DNA of 64,000 bases from Trametopsis cervina (Eukaryota; Basidiomycota; Agaricomycetes; Polyporales; Irpicaceae), in the NCBI GenBank assembly GCA_022385755.1, contig MU278376.1:118329-182328 (forward strand), given 5' to 3'. The notes beneath the pieces are model-generated. The model searched no databases and was not told the origin of the DNA. It was given only the letters and a program-made list of their open reading frames with translations. Within the stretch, counting starts at the first letter, position 1; each line of letters opens with the position of its first letter. Positions 22,472 to 34,239 of this stretch are shown piece after piece. The translations under genes and the position numbers were made by a program.

Positions 22472-25400
22472 ATGTCTCGCAGGATGCTACGCTCAGCCCA
22501 GAGATATGCCTTTCTAGGGCTATGTCTAGATGCTCTCACTCCCGTCTCTGCGGCCGTCGTCCAGGTTGATCTCTCTCCTGTATACAACGCCAAATCAGCG
22601 GCCACAGGACCAAATGACACGTTTGCCGACTTTGATGGATTCGGCCGTGCATATCCGGCGAAATTCCTTCCCAACGGGACGCTTTTCACCTATCAAGGCA
22701 TTGATGTTAGTTCTTTATGCTCGCTTTCCACTGTTGCCACTAATCAGTGCTGCCTTTAGTTCGCTCTCCCTCTATTCCATAACGCGATAGCACTCGATAC
22801 CGTGCGCGCAGATTCACAGGAAGTCACACTTCCGAACAACACGGGATTTCACTCTATTCACTTGCTCGCCGTTGCGGTGAATGGCGCGGACAATCCAGAT
22901 GGCGGTCGATCTTTTGCACTCGGAAACCTGAACTTCAATTTCCTGGACGGCTCCACGACAGAGACTGGAGTTGTTTTCAGCAGTTGGTTCGATACCAACC
23001 CATATAATGGTCCCATTTACAGGTATGACTTCTCACTTTCATTATCGTCAACAATACGCTCACTGGATGTCCCAGTCCATTTTATTACCAAGGGAAGCTG
23101 AGCGCAAATATTTCGAGTATAGGCTATGTGACAGTTCGCGTGCCTGACTCCCAACCACTTCAGTCTATCACCCTTCCAGCTGGAGACAGCGTCGTCAATA
23201 TTTTCTCGATATCTCTCATCGCATCCTCCAACACCAGCGAAGGGGCGATTCTGACGGTACAGAACGTTAGGTCGACCACGAAGTGGATAGACACCGGTGC
23301 CACTGGCGATGATAGAATTCAGGTCATAGAGGTGACACTAAACAATCTGGCGCCCCTCAACTCGCCGACTTCGAAGTGGATCAACGCCGCCCACAACATC
23401 ACGCTCACCTCCGACTATCTGGACACCGTCATTCCCGGCACTGTAGTGCGAGTTCGAAGCAACGATCAAATTGTCGTGAAAGTCGGCGTGCGCAACCGCG
23501 CAGGTGTCGACGCTGGCTCTACCGCGAATGTAACAGTCAACCTCGTCCCGGACTGCTTAGGTTGCACAGCTGCATCCCTAGAAGATTCTGTGGGATGGCA
23601 AGTCACAGCTGGTATCCCCGCATGGTCTAACACAGATGAGAGTCTGCGTACGCATGAAACTCCGGATTGGGCAAGTTCAGCTTTATACATTCCAGGCATG
23701 AAGACACTGATGGGCCTTGTATGCTCAGTACGATGACGCTAAGTTTGGTATCTTTGTAAGCGAGCTCTGGTATTACCAACTGTGTTCGCACTGTTGACTA
23801 AGTGTATTCACAAGATCCACTGGGTAACGACTTACTGTTGCGAATGATGTTTTATTCTCAACGTGCTGTTTCGGACTTAGGGTGTCTATTCGGTCCCTGC
23901 TTGGGCACCCTCCGGTCAGCAGTATGCTGAGTGGTAAGTCGCTCGGCCGCCGATAAAGTCACCTTCACGAATCATGTCTTTCGTTAGGTACGACTGGCAA
24001 GTCCGCGTCCGTAAGCATGAATATCCCTGTGCATCTATATTTGTACGTCTCTCATCTTATGCACAGCTCCTAACAGCTCCTCGCCTACCTGGGTCCATCA
24101 CAAGGAGACATATGGCGAAAGCGTAGTATACGACGACTTTATTGCTAATTGGACGGCGTCAGATTGGGACCCTAGCAACTGGACAGACCTGTTCGCTGGT
24201 GCTGGTGCCAAGTACTTTGTCCTTACGAGTAAGCATCACGATGGGTTCGCTCTGGTACGTTGCACGTTCTTGAGACGCGTTCTTCATGCACTCAAGGCGA
24301 CGTAAGTTCGACACTGGCAACTCTAGCAACCGCAATTCTCTCAAGCTCGGACCGAAGTAAGTGTTCCGAGGTCTCTCCACTACGCAAGGGTTGACGTCCT
24401 TCGAAGGCGGGACATAGTGAATGATCTATTTGAGGATGCGAAGAACAGACATCCAGAGCTGCATCGAGGAGTCAGTGATACATTTCCTATACTCCAATTG
24501 ACGCGGGACTGACATTCCGCCCCCTCGCAGCTATACTTCAGCCTCCCGGAATGGTTCAATCCTGCCTACGGTCCATACGGCCAAACGTCTTGGCCTGGTC
24601 ATCCCGCTCTTAACGCATATACTCATGATTGTTGCGATCCTTACATTGGCTACGTTGAAGTCAACGACTACATCGCTGACCGTAAGTGGAAAGACCGTAG
24701 CTCCACTTCTATACGAATCGACACGTGTGGTATTAGTTCAAAAGCCCCAGATGGAGACTTTGTTCTACCACTACGACACAGAGATTACGTGGTATGTGGC
24801 TCCCTGGGTCTAACGGCACTATGGACTGATGTAGCACGCTGAGCAGGGGCGATATTGGCGGAGCTTCTGCTTTTCCTTCGATAGGTGCGTACGATGTTGT
24901 CTTGAACATATGTCTATTTAAACTATATACTGTCGCAAAGGTGGCGACTGGTACAACTATGCAGCCTCGCAAGGCCGACAGGTTGTCATGAATAACAGAA
25001 TGGGAGCACACCAGGCTGACTTCGTGACGCCTGAGTATGCCACATTACCATCACCCCTGGTACTCATGTCTCCTTTTTCTCAACGAGAACGTATACTTAC
25101 CGTATCTCACACAGTTCCAGAAATGGGAAACCAGCCAGGGTATGGATCCGTTCAGTTACGGATATAACTCCGATACGTAAGTTCTGCTTAGATGGAGAAC
25201 CTTGCATCTTGACCGCAAGTGCTGCACTATAGTCCCCCAGAGAACTACCAAAACGCGTCGAGTGTCATAACTGAGCTTATTGAGTAGGTTCGAGCTACTA
25301 TTAACCCGTGTCTTCCATTGACAGCGTGGACGGCAGCATCGTATCAAAGAACGGCAACTTCCTTCTTGACATTGTGAGCCCGCACTATTGCAATCTTTTC

Positions 25401-25816
25401 TTTCTCATTTATGATGACATGCACAGGGTCCTATGGCGGATGGCACAGTCATTCCTGAAGAGCGCGAACCCCTACTCCAGGTAGGAGCCTGGCTTTCCAA
25501 AGCCGGGGATGCAATTTACGGCACTCGCCCATGGTTCATCACACCTCAAGACCAAACCTCGGGTCTGACAGACGTGCGGTTTACGACTAGCCCGTTCGCG
25601 TTCTACGTCATTGCTATCTCGCGTCCCGCCAACGGAACGCTGCAGACTGCCGCCCCCGTTCCTATCCTTCCCGATGACACTGTCAGACTACTTGGCGGTA
25701 GTGGCCAGAATCTCGCCTGGAGCGTTGATAGCGGGATATTCAGCATACAAATATCTGACGATGAACTAGACTTGGTGAATCTGCCAGCATGGGCATTTGA
25801 GATTGAGTATGCGTAA
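22472..25816 (+). CDS. Alpha-L-fucosidase, glycoside hydrolase family 29
   Basis: Eighteen exons by hand: 22472-22705, 22760-23022, 23076-23670, 23729-23755, 23815-23823, 23881-23933, 23988-24010, 24067-24254, 24307-24356, 24389-24470, 24531-24681, 24737-24791, 24847-24884, 24941-25059, 25115-25176, 25233-25283, 25325-25373, 25427-25816; 812 aa. ATG 22472 is chosen over 22427 because it gives a secretion signal (MSRRMLRSAQRYAFLGLCLD). The first ~360 residues are a beta-rich N-terminal region with many N-glycosylation sites. The catalytic domain follows: [62 protein letters not shown] (candidate nucleophile Asp) and NGNFLLDIGPMADGTV. It should release terminal L-fucose outside the cell. The intron after 23670 has a GC donor. 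Confidence 0.92.
23815..23823 (+). other. 9-nt microexon of the fucosidase gene
   Basis: The bases ATCCACTGG, flanked by CAAG and GTAACG, encode Ile-His-Trp. They are needed to rebuild the family motif [11 protein letters not shown] between exons 23729-23755 and 23881-23933. Both flanking introns are GT-AG (59 and 57 nt). Leaving the microexon out would delete the IHW of the GH29 active-site motif. Confidence 0.85.
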
Positions 25817-25961
25817 AGGTACGTCATTCGTTGTGTTGGCTATAGACGTTCGCTGATTATCATGCCATACCGAATACTAGGATACTCTTGTACTGTTCGA
25901 AGAAAATCATCGGTTTAAGCAATCGAACTTTGTAATGTTCATGACACGTTCCGACTGCGGT

Positions 25962-26653
25962 CTAACATGCACCTTCCTCTGAGGGTCGATTTACCACCGG
26001 TTCGAATATCCAATAGGTGTCGCCAACCGTATCGAACTGACGCAGGGCAATCTTGAGAGCGGGTCTTTCGTTAACCATTTCCTCAGTGAGCCGCCGTAAC
26101 TCACCTTCCCTGGCCATGATGCACCACCCGGTTCTGCTGCCCATCGGAGGCGTCGTGGGTCGACCGTCTCTATGCTGTGAAATCTGATTTTAGCCTCCTT
26201 GTGATGTGAACGATAAAAATGATGTACGTATATTGGTCCTCTACTTCTGTATGACGAATGCTGAACTCTTGACGTTCTAGTGTACATACCACTGAATCTC
26301 CAGGCTGCGCAAATTTCCAACAGTTTGCGAATAGTCCCGTCACGGTGTTCTCGATCAAGTAGTGACCATTTAAGAGCTGAGTGATACACCACTGTAAGAG
26401 CGTATCAGAGTCCGTACCATACGTACTCTCAAGACCATGCTCATACCTGCCACATGAGACCGTCTTTCCCGGAGCTTGGATTCTGCGCGTCGGTACGCAG
26501 GGGTACGCCTCGATTCTCCGCACCATGATGTGGACAGTATAAGTCGGTCTTACTCTTTGCGTTCACGAGTCTGTAGATCCCTGATTTTATCAGTGGCGTG
26601 GCCTGGGCATTGATATGGTGAGTACGCCGAATCTGATGCATTTCTTCTCTCAT
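25962..26653 (-). CDS. Beta-trefoil (R-type lectin fold) protein
   Basis: Four exons on the minus strand: 26447-26653 (or longer), 26290-26391, 26105-26197, 25962-26051. GT-AG introns, all phase 0; 163 aa from the ATG at 26653 (MREEMHQIRRTHHINAQ). Repeating units typical of a ricin-B/R-type trefoil are visible: SGIYRLVNAKSKTDLY, NGHYLIENTVTGLFANCW, then IRFHSIETVDPRRLRWAA and LRQFDTVGDTYWIFEPV. It lacks a signal peptide, like many cytosolic mushroom lectin-fold proteins. The frame is open for ~170 codons upstream and includes a heptad-like stretch (LVQQVTNLTRELKEMREEMH), so an upstream coiled-coil exon is possible. The strict QxW motifs are not intact, so sugar binding is uncertain. No catalytic domain is attached. 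Confidence 0.6.
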
Positions 26654-27804
26654 CTCCTTGAGTTCTCTTGTCAGATTTGTTACCTGCTGCACAAGATCCG
26701 CCGCATCGAGCTGGTTGTGTTCCGCTCTTGATGCCGAAGTGCTGGAACAGGAGGCATGTGAGGCAATGCTTGTATTTTCTAGAGTAGCTGCCTCGCATTT
26801 GGCAGCGAGCACAGTGGATGTATGCGGTCTTGAAATGCCACGAGAGCCGATGATCTCTTCACGACTGCGAGCGATCCTTGACCTGGGTTGCGTATAATTG
26901 GGGATGTAAGGTCTAGACAAATAATTGACTGCAACACCAGTTAAGAAGCATCGCGTCGTACGCAACGGAGCTCGCTGATACCTGGTAGAGTACGAATGTG
27001 CCTTGTCGGTGGAGGGCTTCCTTGAGGAGGAGATGTGATGTCGATGCAGTCTTGTATGCGCCGTTTTAAGGTTTGCTTTGAATCTCCGGGCTCGTGTTCG
27101 ACTGTTCCTCGGAACATGACGGTTTGCTGCAGAGCGGGTGGAAGTAGGGCAGTCAGTACATGGACACTTCGTCACGTGATCCCTGTCAGAGAAAGCCAGA
27201 GACCGCTGCGTTTTATGGCCTTATGCAGTGCGCTTTATCTACTCTAAATTTTTACACTATGAGTTCGCCCATATATGCTACGTCTTTTGTCGTGGAAATG
27301 TATGATAGCGATATTATCCTCAACATAATTTCCGAGTATACCCCAGAATGGCAATATCGAGCTTGGTGGCGTCAGCATGCACACCTCCAACGCGAACGGT
27401 CCATACATGGCGTGAACGAGTGACGATAGAGAGTGACTAACTAGAACAGCCCATATGCTACAAGGGGTGTACGTGTAAAGTGTCTTCGAGCAATGAATGA
27501 ATGTCCGTATGCTACAGGGTAAAGAGTGTATATGTCCGTGGTGAATGCTATGATCTTTATGTCGATAGAGCGGTCGTAAAAGGTCGTGATATAACGCTTG
27601 CGCTGGGAGGGGGGTAGATATTACTACTAAAGGGAAACAGAGAAGGAGAAATGACGGAGAGAATGGAGTACGCATATGCACATGAAGATCGAAAGCAGAT
27701 TAATCCCAGGAAAACAATTGTCACCAGGACGTCGATGTCCACGCGGAAAGCCCATCCGGTAAAATGAGAGTAAAGATAAGAGAAAGACCATAGTTGAGAC
27801 CGGC
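26654..27804. other. Intergenic, about 1.15 kb
   Basis: Upstream of the beta-trefoil gene and downstream of the LRR gene, both minus strand. The right part of the open frame ending at 26447 may hold a further 5' exon. A 143-codon frame from ATG 27675 (-) starts with a hydrophobic, signal-like segment but continues as His/Ser-rich sequence and lies in the 3' flank of the LRR gene; I do not call it. Confidence 0.4.
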
Positions 27805-29607
27805 TCAACTCGACGTCGACGTCTGAGAGAATTGACAGAGGCTACAGCCGGTGGCGGGTGCTGTCAGGCCTGTGCCCTGAACATTGCATGTCTGCAAGCT
27901 ACCGAGGTTGCAGAAGGAACCAGATACGGGGCCGGAAAGTTGTGTGTTGTTCGATATAGTGAGAATCTGTAGCCCCGACGGGAAAGAGTCTGGAAGGGGA
28001 GCAGAGAGATTATTGGAATCGAGATGTAGCTCGACGAGGGAGCCAAGTGAGGAGATCGTCCCTGTTATGGTTCCAGATATTGAAGTCGAGGAGAGATCAC
28101 TGGTAAAGGCAGTTAGTTGTGGGAAGAGAAAAGTCACTTTCACGCATGTACGTACAGTAACTTGAGAGATGTCCCAAGGGACCGACTTGTGGTCAATGAA
28201 GGGAGAGGGTTCGCAAGAGTTTGTCCGTTGACAATCCTAATATAGACAGTGTCAGTGCTCTAGGTAGTTAGAGCCGTTGACGCAGCTACTCACAGGTTCT
28301 GCAGTGACGAGCTGGTGATACTGGAGGGAAGCGAATTTCCCATCTGGCTGTTCTTGATCAGTGTGAGCGTCGTGACCTTGTTCAAGGTCGACAAGAAGTC
28401 GCTTGGTAGGCTGCTTAATGCCGTCGACTCGAGGTGTAGATTTGCCAGTGATGACCATGAACTAAAGCTGCTTGGTAGAGAACCGGCTGTAGAGATTTCA
28501 GGTCAATGAACGTATAACTAACGGCGAGTATGCCTAATACGGACCTGGAGATTGGCCATTGCCTATGATACTAAGACTCTGTAATCCTGTCAGAGCTCCG
28601 AGTTCATCTGGTAGCGATGATGAGATTCCAGGAAAAGTAAGCGACCTAGCAAGAGGTCGTCAGTATATTGACGTGACATTTCAAGACGTACAAACTTACA
28701 ACGAGGAGACCTTTCCTGAACCATCACATGAAACGCCGCTCCATGCGCAGAACTTGACGTCTTGTGCCCAATTGCCACCTTTCAAAGCGGACTGACCATC
28801 GGTTCCTGCAGTCTCAAAAATGGAGCGCAGGCCACAGAACTGAACGGCGTTATCCAATATTTGCCCGTTTTGTGGATTGCTTTGTAGCGCAGAGGGGGAC
28901 ACGCCTTGCAATACGGGCAAGCACGAAGAGCACGGGTAGCCTAGAGGGTCCGAAGGGGCATTCACAGTGTATTGGGAGACACACTGCTGCGCATCCGCTG
29001 AGAACCCGCTCACAGTCCCGTTGTTTGACACGCCGCCCGAGGGAGACGAGCCATACACCTTGACGTTGAGTGCTACGGTATTTCCGAGCAGATATAGTAG
29101 TAGGACAATCAGTGCGTAGATGAGAACCCGATTCCGCCACTTCTTCTTCTGCTTCTTCTTGTCTTTCTGGAGGGAGTGGCAAGGACAGTCGTGACAGCAT
29201 GTACGTTTCTCTATACTTAAGGGAGGCCATGGAGGTAGATTCGCAGGTTGTATGGGGACAATGTCCGGTTCACTGCTCCCTTTGGCTAAAGCACGAATGT
29301 CGAAGATGAGCTTGGCTATTCGAGACTTGCTGCCTGTAGACGTGGATGCTCCAGCACTCTTTGGTGTAGGCGGTGTCTCAAACTCCCTTCGAACAGGAGT
29401 AGTAGAACGCATCGTCGCTGTGTTTGTCCAGGTAGACATTGTGCGTGGGGGAGCCGGCGGTAGCGGAGGCGGTTCAGGTGATTCTGGAGAAAACCGCGAC
29501 GTTTCGACGGGAAAGTCGTAGGGTGGCACGTATATTGAAAGATGCTCTTTGAACTTGGAGCTAACCTCTCGAGAGTAGGATGTTGAAGACGAGGGTGTGT
29601 GTGACAT
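27805..29607 (-). CDS. Type II membrane protein with extracellular leucine-rich repeats
   Basis: Five exons on the minus strand: 28700-29607, 28545-28645, 28294-28486, 28156-28236, 27805-28099. Phases close to give 525 aa. ATG 29607 (MSHTPSSSTSYSREV) starts a ~150-residue Pro/Ser-rich cytosolic region that ends in a Cys cluster (CCHDCPCH) and a strong Lys/Arg stop (KKKQKKKWRNR). One membrane segment follows at ~161-180 (VLIYALIVLLLYLLGNTVAL). The outside part has an LRR cap with paired cysteines (FCAWSGVSCDGSGKV) and plant-type repeats: LPDELGALTGLQSLSIIGN, LPSSFSSWSSLANLHLE, ISSLGSLVELHLDSNNL and LPDSFPSGLQILTISNNTQL, closed by a Cys-rich cap. The Cys cluster could be palmitoylated. No kinase domain is present and the ligand is unknown. 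Confidence 0.85.
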
Positions 29608-30008
29608 GTAAGTCGTTGGAGAGAGCGTGAACGGAGGTCGTGCTAGGTGAACGGATGAAAGAGGAGAAAGGCTGCCGTCGGAGCAAGAGTCTTAGCCATA
29701 CGCAGGACAATGGTCTTCCAATACAGCGTGTTGACACAAATAGTGGCCTTCCTAGAGCGTGTCGGCATGGTGTTTTATTGTCTGAAGTCAAGGCGACTTT
29801 CATGCTTGACCCGCCGCAGTGCGGGAACAATGCAGCGGGCCGTATTTGGCTCTATTTGTCTGCTACTGTAGATATAGGCGTCTGTTTCTAAGGTTAGGGC
29901 ATTTCCCAAAAAGGCATCAATTGATCAGTCCCTGTAACACGGCGCTTGTCTCAGTGCGCGCATCGCTGCCAACGGCATTGACCTTGACCAAACTCGCAAC
30001 GCACAACC
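29608..30008. promoter_or_regulatory. Divergent promoter region, 401 bp
   Basis: Lies between the start codons of the LRR membrane protein (-) and clathrin light chain (+). No consensus TATA box was seen. Confidence 0.45.
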
Positions 30009-31032
30009 ATGGCCGACTTCCTTGAACGCGAAAGCGAACTGATAGGAGATGATTTTTCAACACCTACCGGCGGTACATTTGCCACCGCGACCGGTGATGA
30101 CTTCGACTTCGACGCTGCCGCAGCCGCTTTCCCTGAAATCTCGGTAGACGGCGACATTTCCCTCCCATCTGCACCGCCTGTGGGCCAGTCAGCATCCACC
30201 GACAGCTTTTCGTTCGATTCATTTGATGCACCCACGAACAAGGAGGTCAAAGTAACGGGCGACGACGAGTTCGAGAAGTTTGAGGCTGACTTCCCTGAAA
30301 TTGAGGTTCCCTCAGTGAGTGCTCTGCTTATATGACGTGCTGCGCCCGATACGAGACGTTTCATTTGCAGCAGCAACCGCCACAATTCTCATCTGCCCCC
30401 AGCTTTGGTGCTACCCCCACCTTTGCACCCCGTCCACAGCCCTCCGCGTTCACGCCTATCCTTAACCATCAAATCGAGGAGGAGGAGCCCCAAGTTATAA
30501 AGTAAGCCGCGTCAGTCGCAAAATGCGCGTCGATAATCCAACACGTGCTTTGTATAGAGATTGGAGAGAGAAGCAAGCTGCAGAAATCAAGGCACGGGAC
30601 GAAGCCTCAAAGGCGAAACGAGAGGAGGCCATCGCAAAGGCTGAGAAGGCGATAGATCACTTCTATGAGGAGTACGCCCAGAAGAAGGAGAGGAATATCC
30701 GGGAGAACAAGTACGCACTTCAACTGTTTATATGCTTCGCTCTCCTATCCCATAATCCACCACTGGTGATGTGTCCAGCACATGTCTGACGTCTTGTTCC
30801 TTTGCCCTCTTTTTCTAGGGAGCACGAGGAGGAGTTTGTGAACGGTCTCACCGACTCACTCTCTACGGGTACGACATGGGAGCGCATCTGCACCCTTATT
30901 GAACTTCAAAACTCTCAGAGCAAGACCATTGCGAGGTCGGGTGCCGGCACCACCGACCTTTCGAGGTTCAAGGAGGTCCTCCTGCGTCTGAAAAGAGAGG
31001 GAGACGCTGCTCCTGGTGCTGGTGGCTACTAG
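30009..31032 (+). CDS. CLC1: Clathrin light chain
   Basis: Four exons, 30009-30314, 30371-30501, 30558-30710 and 30819-31032; phases close to give 267 aa. ATG 30009 begins MADFLERESELIGDDFSTP. The N-terminal third is acidic and rich in Asp, Glu, Phe, Ala and Ser, including two DFPEI/AFPEI boxes, as in other light chains. A central heavy-chain-binding helix starts with DWREKQAAEIKARDEASKAK and continues REEAIAKAEKAIDHFYEEYA. The C-terminal part, TTWERICTLIELQNSQSKT, then DLSRFKEVLLRLKREGDAAP, matches fungal Clc1. It binds the clathrin heavy-chain hub and regulates coat assembly in endocytosis and TGN sorting. Length and composition are normal for the family. Confidence 0.93.
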
Positions 31033-31461
31033 AAACTCTTGCTATCAGTCGATTGAAGCTCATGTATCGTACACTTGAATACCCAAGTTCGCGGTACTAA
31101 TTGAACACTATTTCGGATATACCTTAGGAGCTGGCCATCCTTGCAACAAGACCGATATTTTCGTTTTGTATACCGCTATTCCTGAATACCACAGTCTTTT
31201 AGTTGTGCCACTACATCACTCGGTTGGCGTGTGAGCGTGTTCTGTTGTTAAAGTATCCAGGACCCACTCTGGCATAGACTTTACAATGCCGAACCTGGCG
31301 AGCAGATCCCGTCTTGAAGTATGTCTACTTGCACAGAGTAGATGCTGGAGCACTTGTGGTGTCTCGTGAGGACCTGTACTACGCATTTAGTCTGGAGTGG
31401 TGGTTGTGATTACACGTCAAGTCTACTTGCAGTAAGATTACAATGCTATCCAAGTGCTATC
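31033..31461. other. Intergenic between convergent genes, 429 bp
   Basis: 3' flanks of clathrin light chain (+) and the FAD monooxygenase (-). No feature recognised. Confidence 0.5.
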
Positions 31462-33603
31462 TCATCGACTGAGCAGCGTAGAGAAGTACTTCTTTACGCT
31501 GTTCACATCCTTCAGTATAGCTCCTATAACTCCATCCGGACGGATGATGAAAGTGGAGAAGCCTTGCTTGACGGGATGGTATGCGGAGTGAGCATAGCCA
31601 TCCTTGTCTACAAGTATCTCATCGACGCCGCTCGATGTCGCATTGGCGGAATGATCGGAGGGCAGGATGACTACGGTATAGACCATCCCTTGCGGTATGG
31701 ACCCCAGGATAACTCTGAGTGCTGTAACGTCATCTTCGGACGGAGCAAACAGTAACAATGTGTGCCGGACGGGTTTGTAGATGCTGAACAACGAAGTGAT
31801 CCCATCCCCTTCTGCGGATTTCAGGTCAGGTGCGTCCGGGGCCCTGTCACCAGCGTGCAGCTCGGCATTGTTTTCGGGCAAGTATGCGGCCATCTCCTCG
31901 CTACTAGAGTTGCCAGGCTGCTCGTCCAATACGATCGAGCTCCAGCGATAGTTCACGCCAAGTTGCCTGAATATGGTAGGGTGGGACGGAGGAGACGAAC
32001 CGCTTATGTATGAGTAGTTGACGAGATTGTCCAGAGCGGTAGTTGTGCGCTTGAGAACGTCTCGAGCGACGGGCAGACGTTCGCTCTCGTAAGTGTTCAA
32101 GAGAGAGGGATCTGCGAGGCCCTTGTAGACTAAAGATAGCTTCCATCCCAGGTTGAACTATGACAAGTGGTCAGATGATGTGCCACTACAGCTGAGTGAG
32201 AACTTACTCCATCTTGCATTCCCGTATTTGCACCCTGTCCACCGGCAGGTGGATGAGTGTGTGCGGCATCTGACAGCGGATAGTGTGTAAGGCTGCCGCA
32301 TTACTCTGAACACATCGAAGGTACTTGCCGCCGACCAAGAATACTCTTCCTTCAAAATACTTGTTCACCATCCGAATGTTAGGCCTAGGGAATGTGCTGT
32401 TAGATCTTGACAGCCTAAGAAAAGCCTTTCCCATCTCACTTCCACAATGTCTTCCATGTAATTTTGCCTATTCCTATGTCTTTCCTGTTCGTGATCTCAT
32501 GGACCAAGTCCACGAACGCCTCATGATCCTGCATAGCCCGCTCTAGCTGGGGCATGGTCGTAGCTACAAGAAAGCTGAAAATGCCTGGGAGCTCAGTTGG
32601 CCTGAGCCAGACACTACGGTAAGTACAGGGCGGATTAACACGCAATTAGCATCATCTTGATTATTTGCAGTGTGTACTGTACGTACGCATTTCCTTTTAA
32701 CTCTCCCCAGGTGTGCCAATGCTAATAGATAGTGACTGTCAGGATGGAAAACACAATGAAACACGAGTAGGATACACTCACTTCACTGTCTAGTCCTGAG
32801 GTTTCAGCATCCGCCAACAGAACACGGAGGTTCTCGCGGGTTTCCCCAAGATAGGTGAAGCCCAGTTGCTTTCTTACACTACCTAAATAACTATAGTCAG
32901 GAGGAGACTTAGATATGTTGGCAGAATTTATGTGCACTTCTAGCCCCTTCTGCGCCGACCAGCCAGTTTGTTGTAATGATCATTTCTTCAGATGTCGTGC
33001 CCTGTCCGTGACGAGCGACGGTGGCCTTGACACCATCTGCATCCTGTCGAAAGCTGACCAACTCCATCCCGAGTTCGACCTCCACGCCATATTTATGGAG
33101 GTGGGTACGAAGGATCTCTTCATAGGATGCCTGGCCAAGCATCTGGGCATTTGGCTGTAAAGCAAGGCGGTAAGTGATGTGGTGACGTAACAATAGAGTT
33201 CGACAGCTTGCGCACGAAGGGTACATCCGGACTAGGTCTCACCGGCTCTCCTGCGAGGTAGTACTGGACTTTGGGTTCAACGCCTTCCGGCATCTTGTAC
33301 GAACGGTTCATTGGGACAGGGGATGTACGTTTCATGATGTCAGGCAGAATTCCGAGGAAGTGAAAGAGCTCCTGAGTGCGAGGCTGAATTCCAGGAGCGC
33401 GTTGTCCGATATGAAAGGACTTTTCCTTCTCTATAATGCGCACTGGGACGCCATTCTGCGCGAGGGTCAATGCGAGAACGAGGCCGCTCGGGCCTGCACC
33501 TGCCTACATCAACCCATAGAGAGTCAGAATGAGTACCGGAAGAGTAAAGAGTTGATGTTCTCACTATTAAGACGACGGCCTTTGACTCAGAGGGAGTTGG
33601 CAT
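31462..33603 (-). CDS. FAD-dependent aromatic monooxygenase, phenol-hydroxylase type
   Basis: Nine exons on the minus strand: 33565-33603, 33192-33503, 32938-33154, 32782-32882, 32687-32721, 32613-32440, 32329-32384, 32208-32269, 31462-32157; 563 aa, phases closed. ATG 33603 gives MPTPSESKAVVLIAGAGPSG. The FAD motif GAGPSGLVLALTLAQNGVPV spans the first intron. Further class A flavoprotein landmarks are IEKEKSFHIGQRAPGIQPRT, NWLVGAEGARS, VWLRPTELPGIF and the second FAD motif VFLVGDAAHTHPPAGGQGAN with GMQDGFNLGWKLSLVYKGLA. The last ~170 residues form a thioredoxin-like C-terminal domain (GDRAPDAPDL, STFIIRPDGVIGAIL), the dimerisation part of phenol hydroxylases. It should hydroxylate a phenolic substrate with NAD(P)H and O2. 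No neighbouring biosynthetic genes are present. The intron at 32270-32328 has a GC donor, and the exon-2 donor (GTTACG) is weak. Confidence 0.9.
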
Positions 33604-34239
33604 CTTCAGAATGATGTTGAGTGGAGTGTATGTAGTTGTGTGCAGCCATACGATATCAACGACTTTATATATATGCCAGGGCATCCATATCTCTTGACAA
33701 GATAGCATCGACCCAAGGGTACACTCCATAAGATACTGGGTAGCAATGGCCGGCAATTCTGCCGGCCACGCAATGGTTCCTGCCGAAGAGTACCATAGAA
33801 GGTATACAGGCTTGAGTCGGATCAGGGGTGGTGGCCTGGAGGGGTCTCGGAGATTACTACTCGTAGTCTTCCCGACCCATTAGTACATAGGAGAACAACC
33901 ACACCGTGCATGATAGAGGCAGTCCGACAAGTCCATCCGACTGCGGTGATATAAGTCCGCAGGGTACTCCCAAGCCAAAGCAACCTGAGCATTGCCAGGG
34001 CACATTAACGTTGCTCAAGACGCAAGTCATACCTTCGGCCGTGACGGCGATTTGCGCAACTGCGTTTGTTCCGATATCAATACATGCACAGTCGATGATA
34101 CTGCGGGGTGCATCAGCAAAACTGCGCACGTCTGGATTGATCTTACTCTGCTGTTTATGTCTGGATTGACCTAACGGCCTGAGGCGCCCCTCCTCCAGAC
34201 CACCCAGAGCTGGAACGGTAGGTCAGCGGAGTTTCAATA
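33604..34239. other. Intergenic, FAD monooxygenase upstream region
   Basis: Contains a TATATATAAAG-like sequence on the minus strand at about 33664-33674, some 60 nt upstream of the monooxygenase ATG. The 90-codon frame 33857-34129 (-) has several cysteines but no family spacing. No gene is called. Confidence 0.4.

Noticed and set aside
27244..27681. Minus-strand frame starting with a signal-peptide-like segment
   Set aside because: Lies in the 3' flank of the LRR gene, and the downstream sequence is His/Ser-rich without a family. A small secreted protein cannot be excluded.
31462..33603. FAD monooxygenase as part of a secondary-metabolite cluster
   Set aside because: Neighbours are clathrin light chain and a repeat-rich gap; no PKS, NRPS, terpene cyclase or P450 is present in the window.
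33857..34129. Cys-containing 90-codon frame, considered as a hydrophobin
   Set aside because: Cysteine spacing does not match the eight-Cys hydrophobin pattern, and trial splicing did not restore it.
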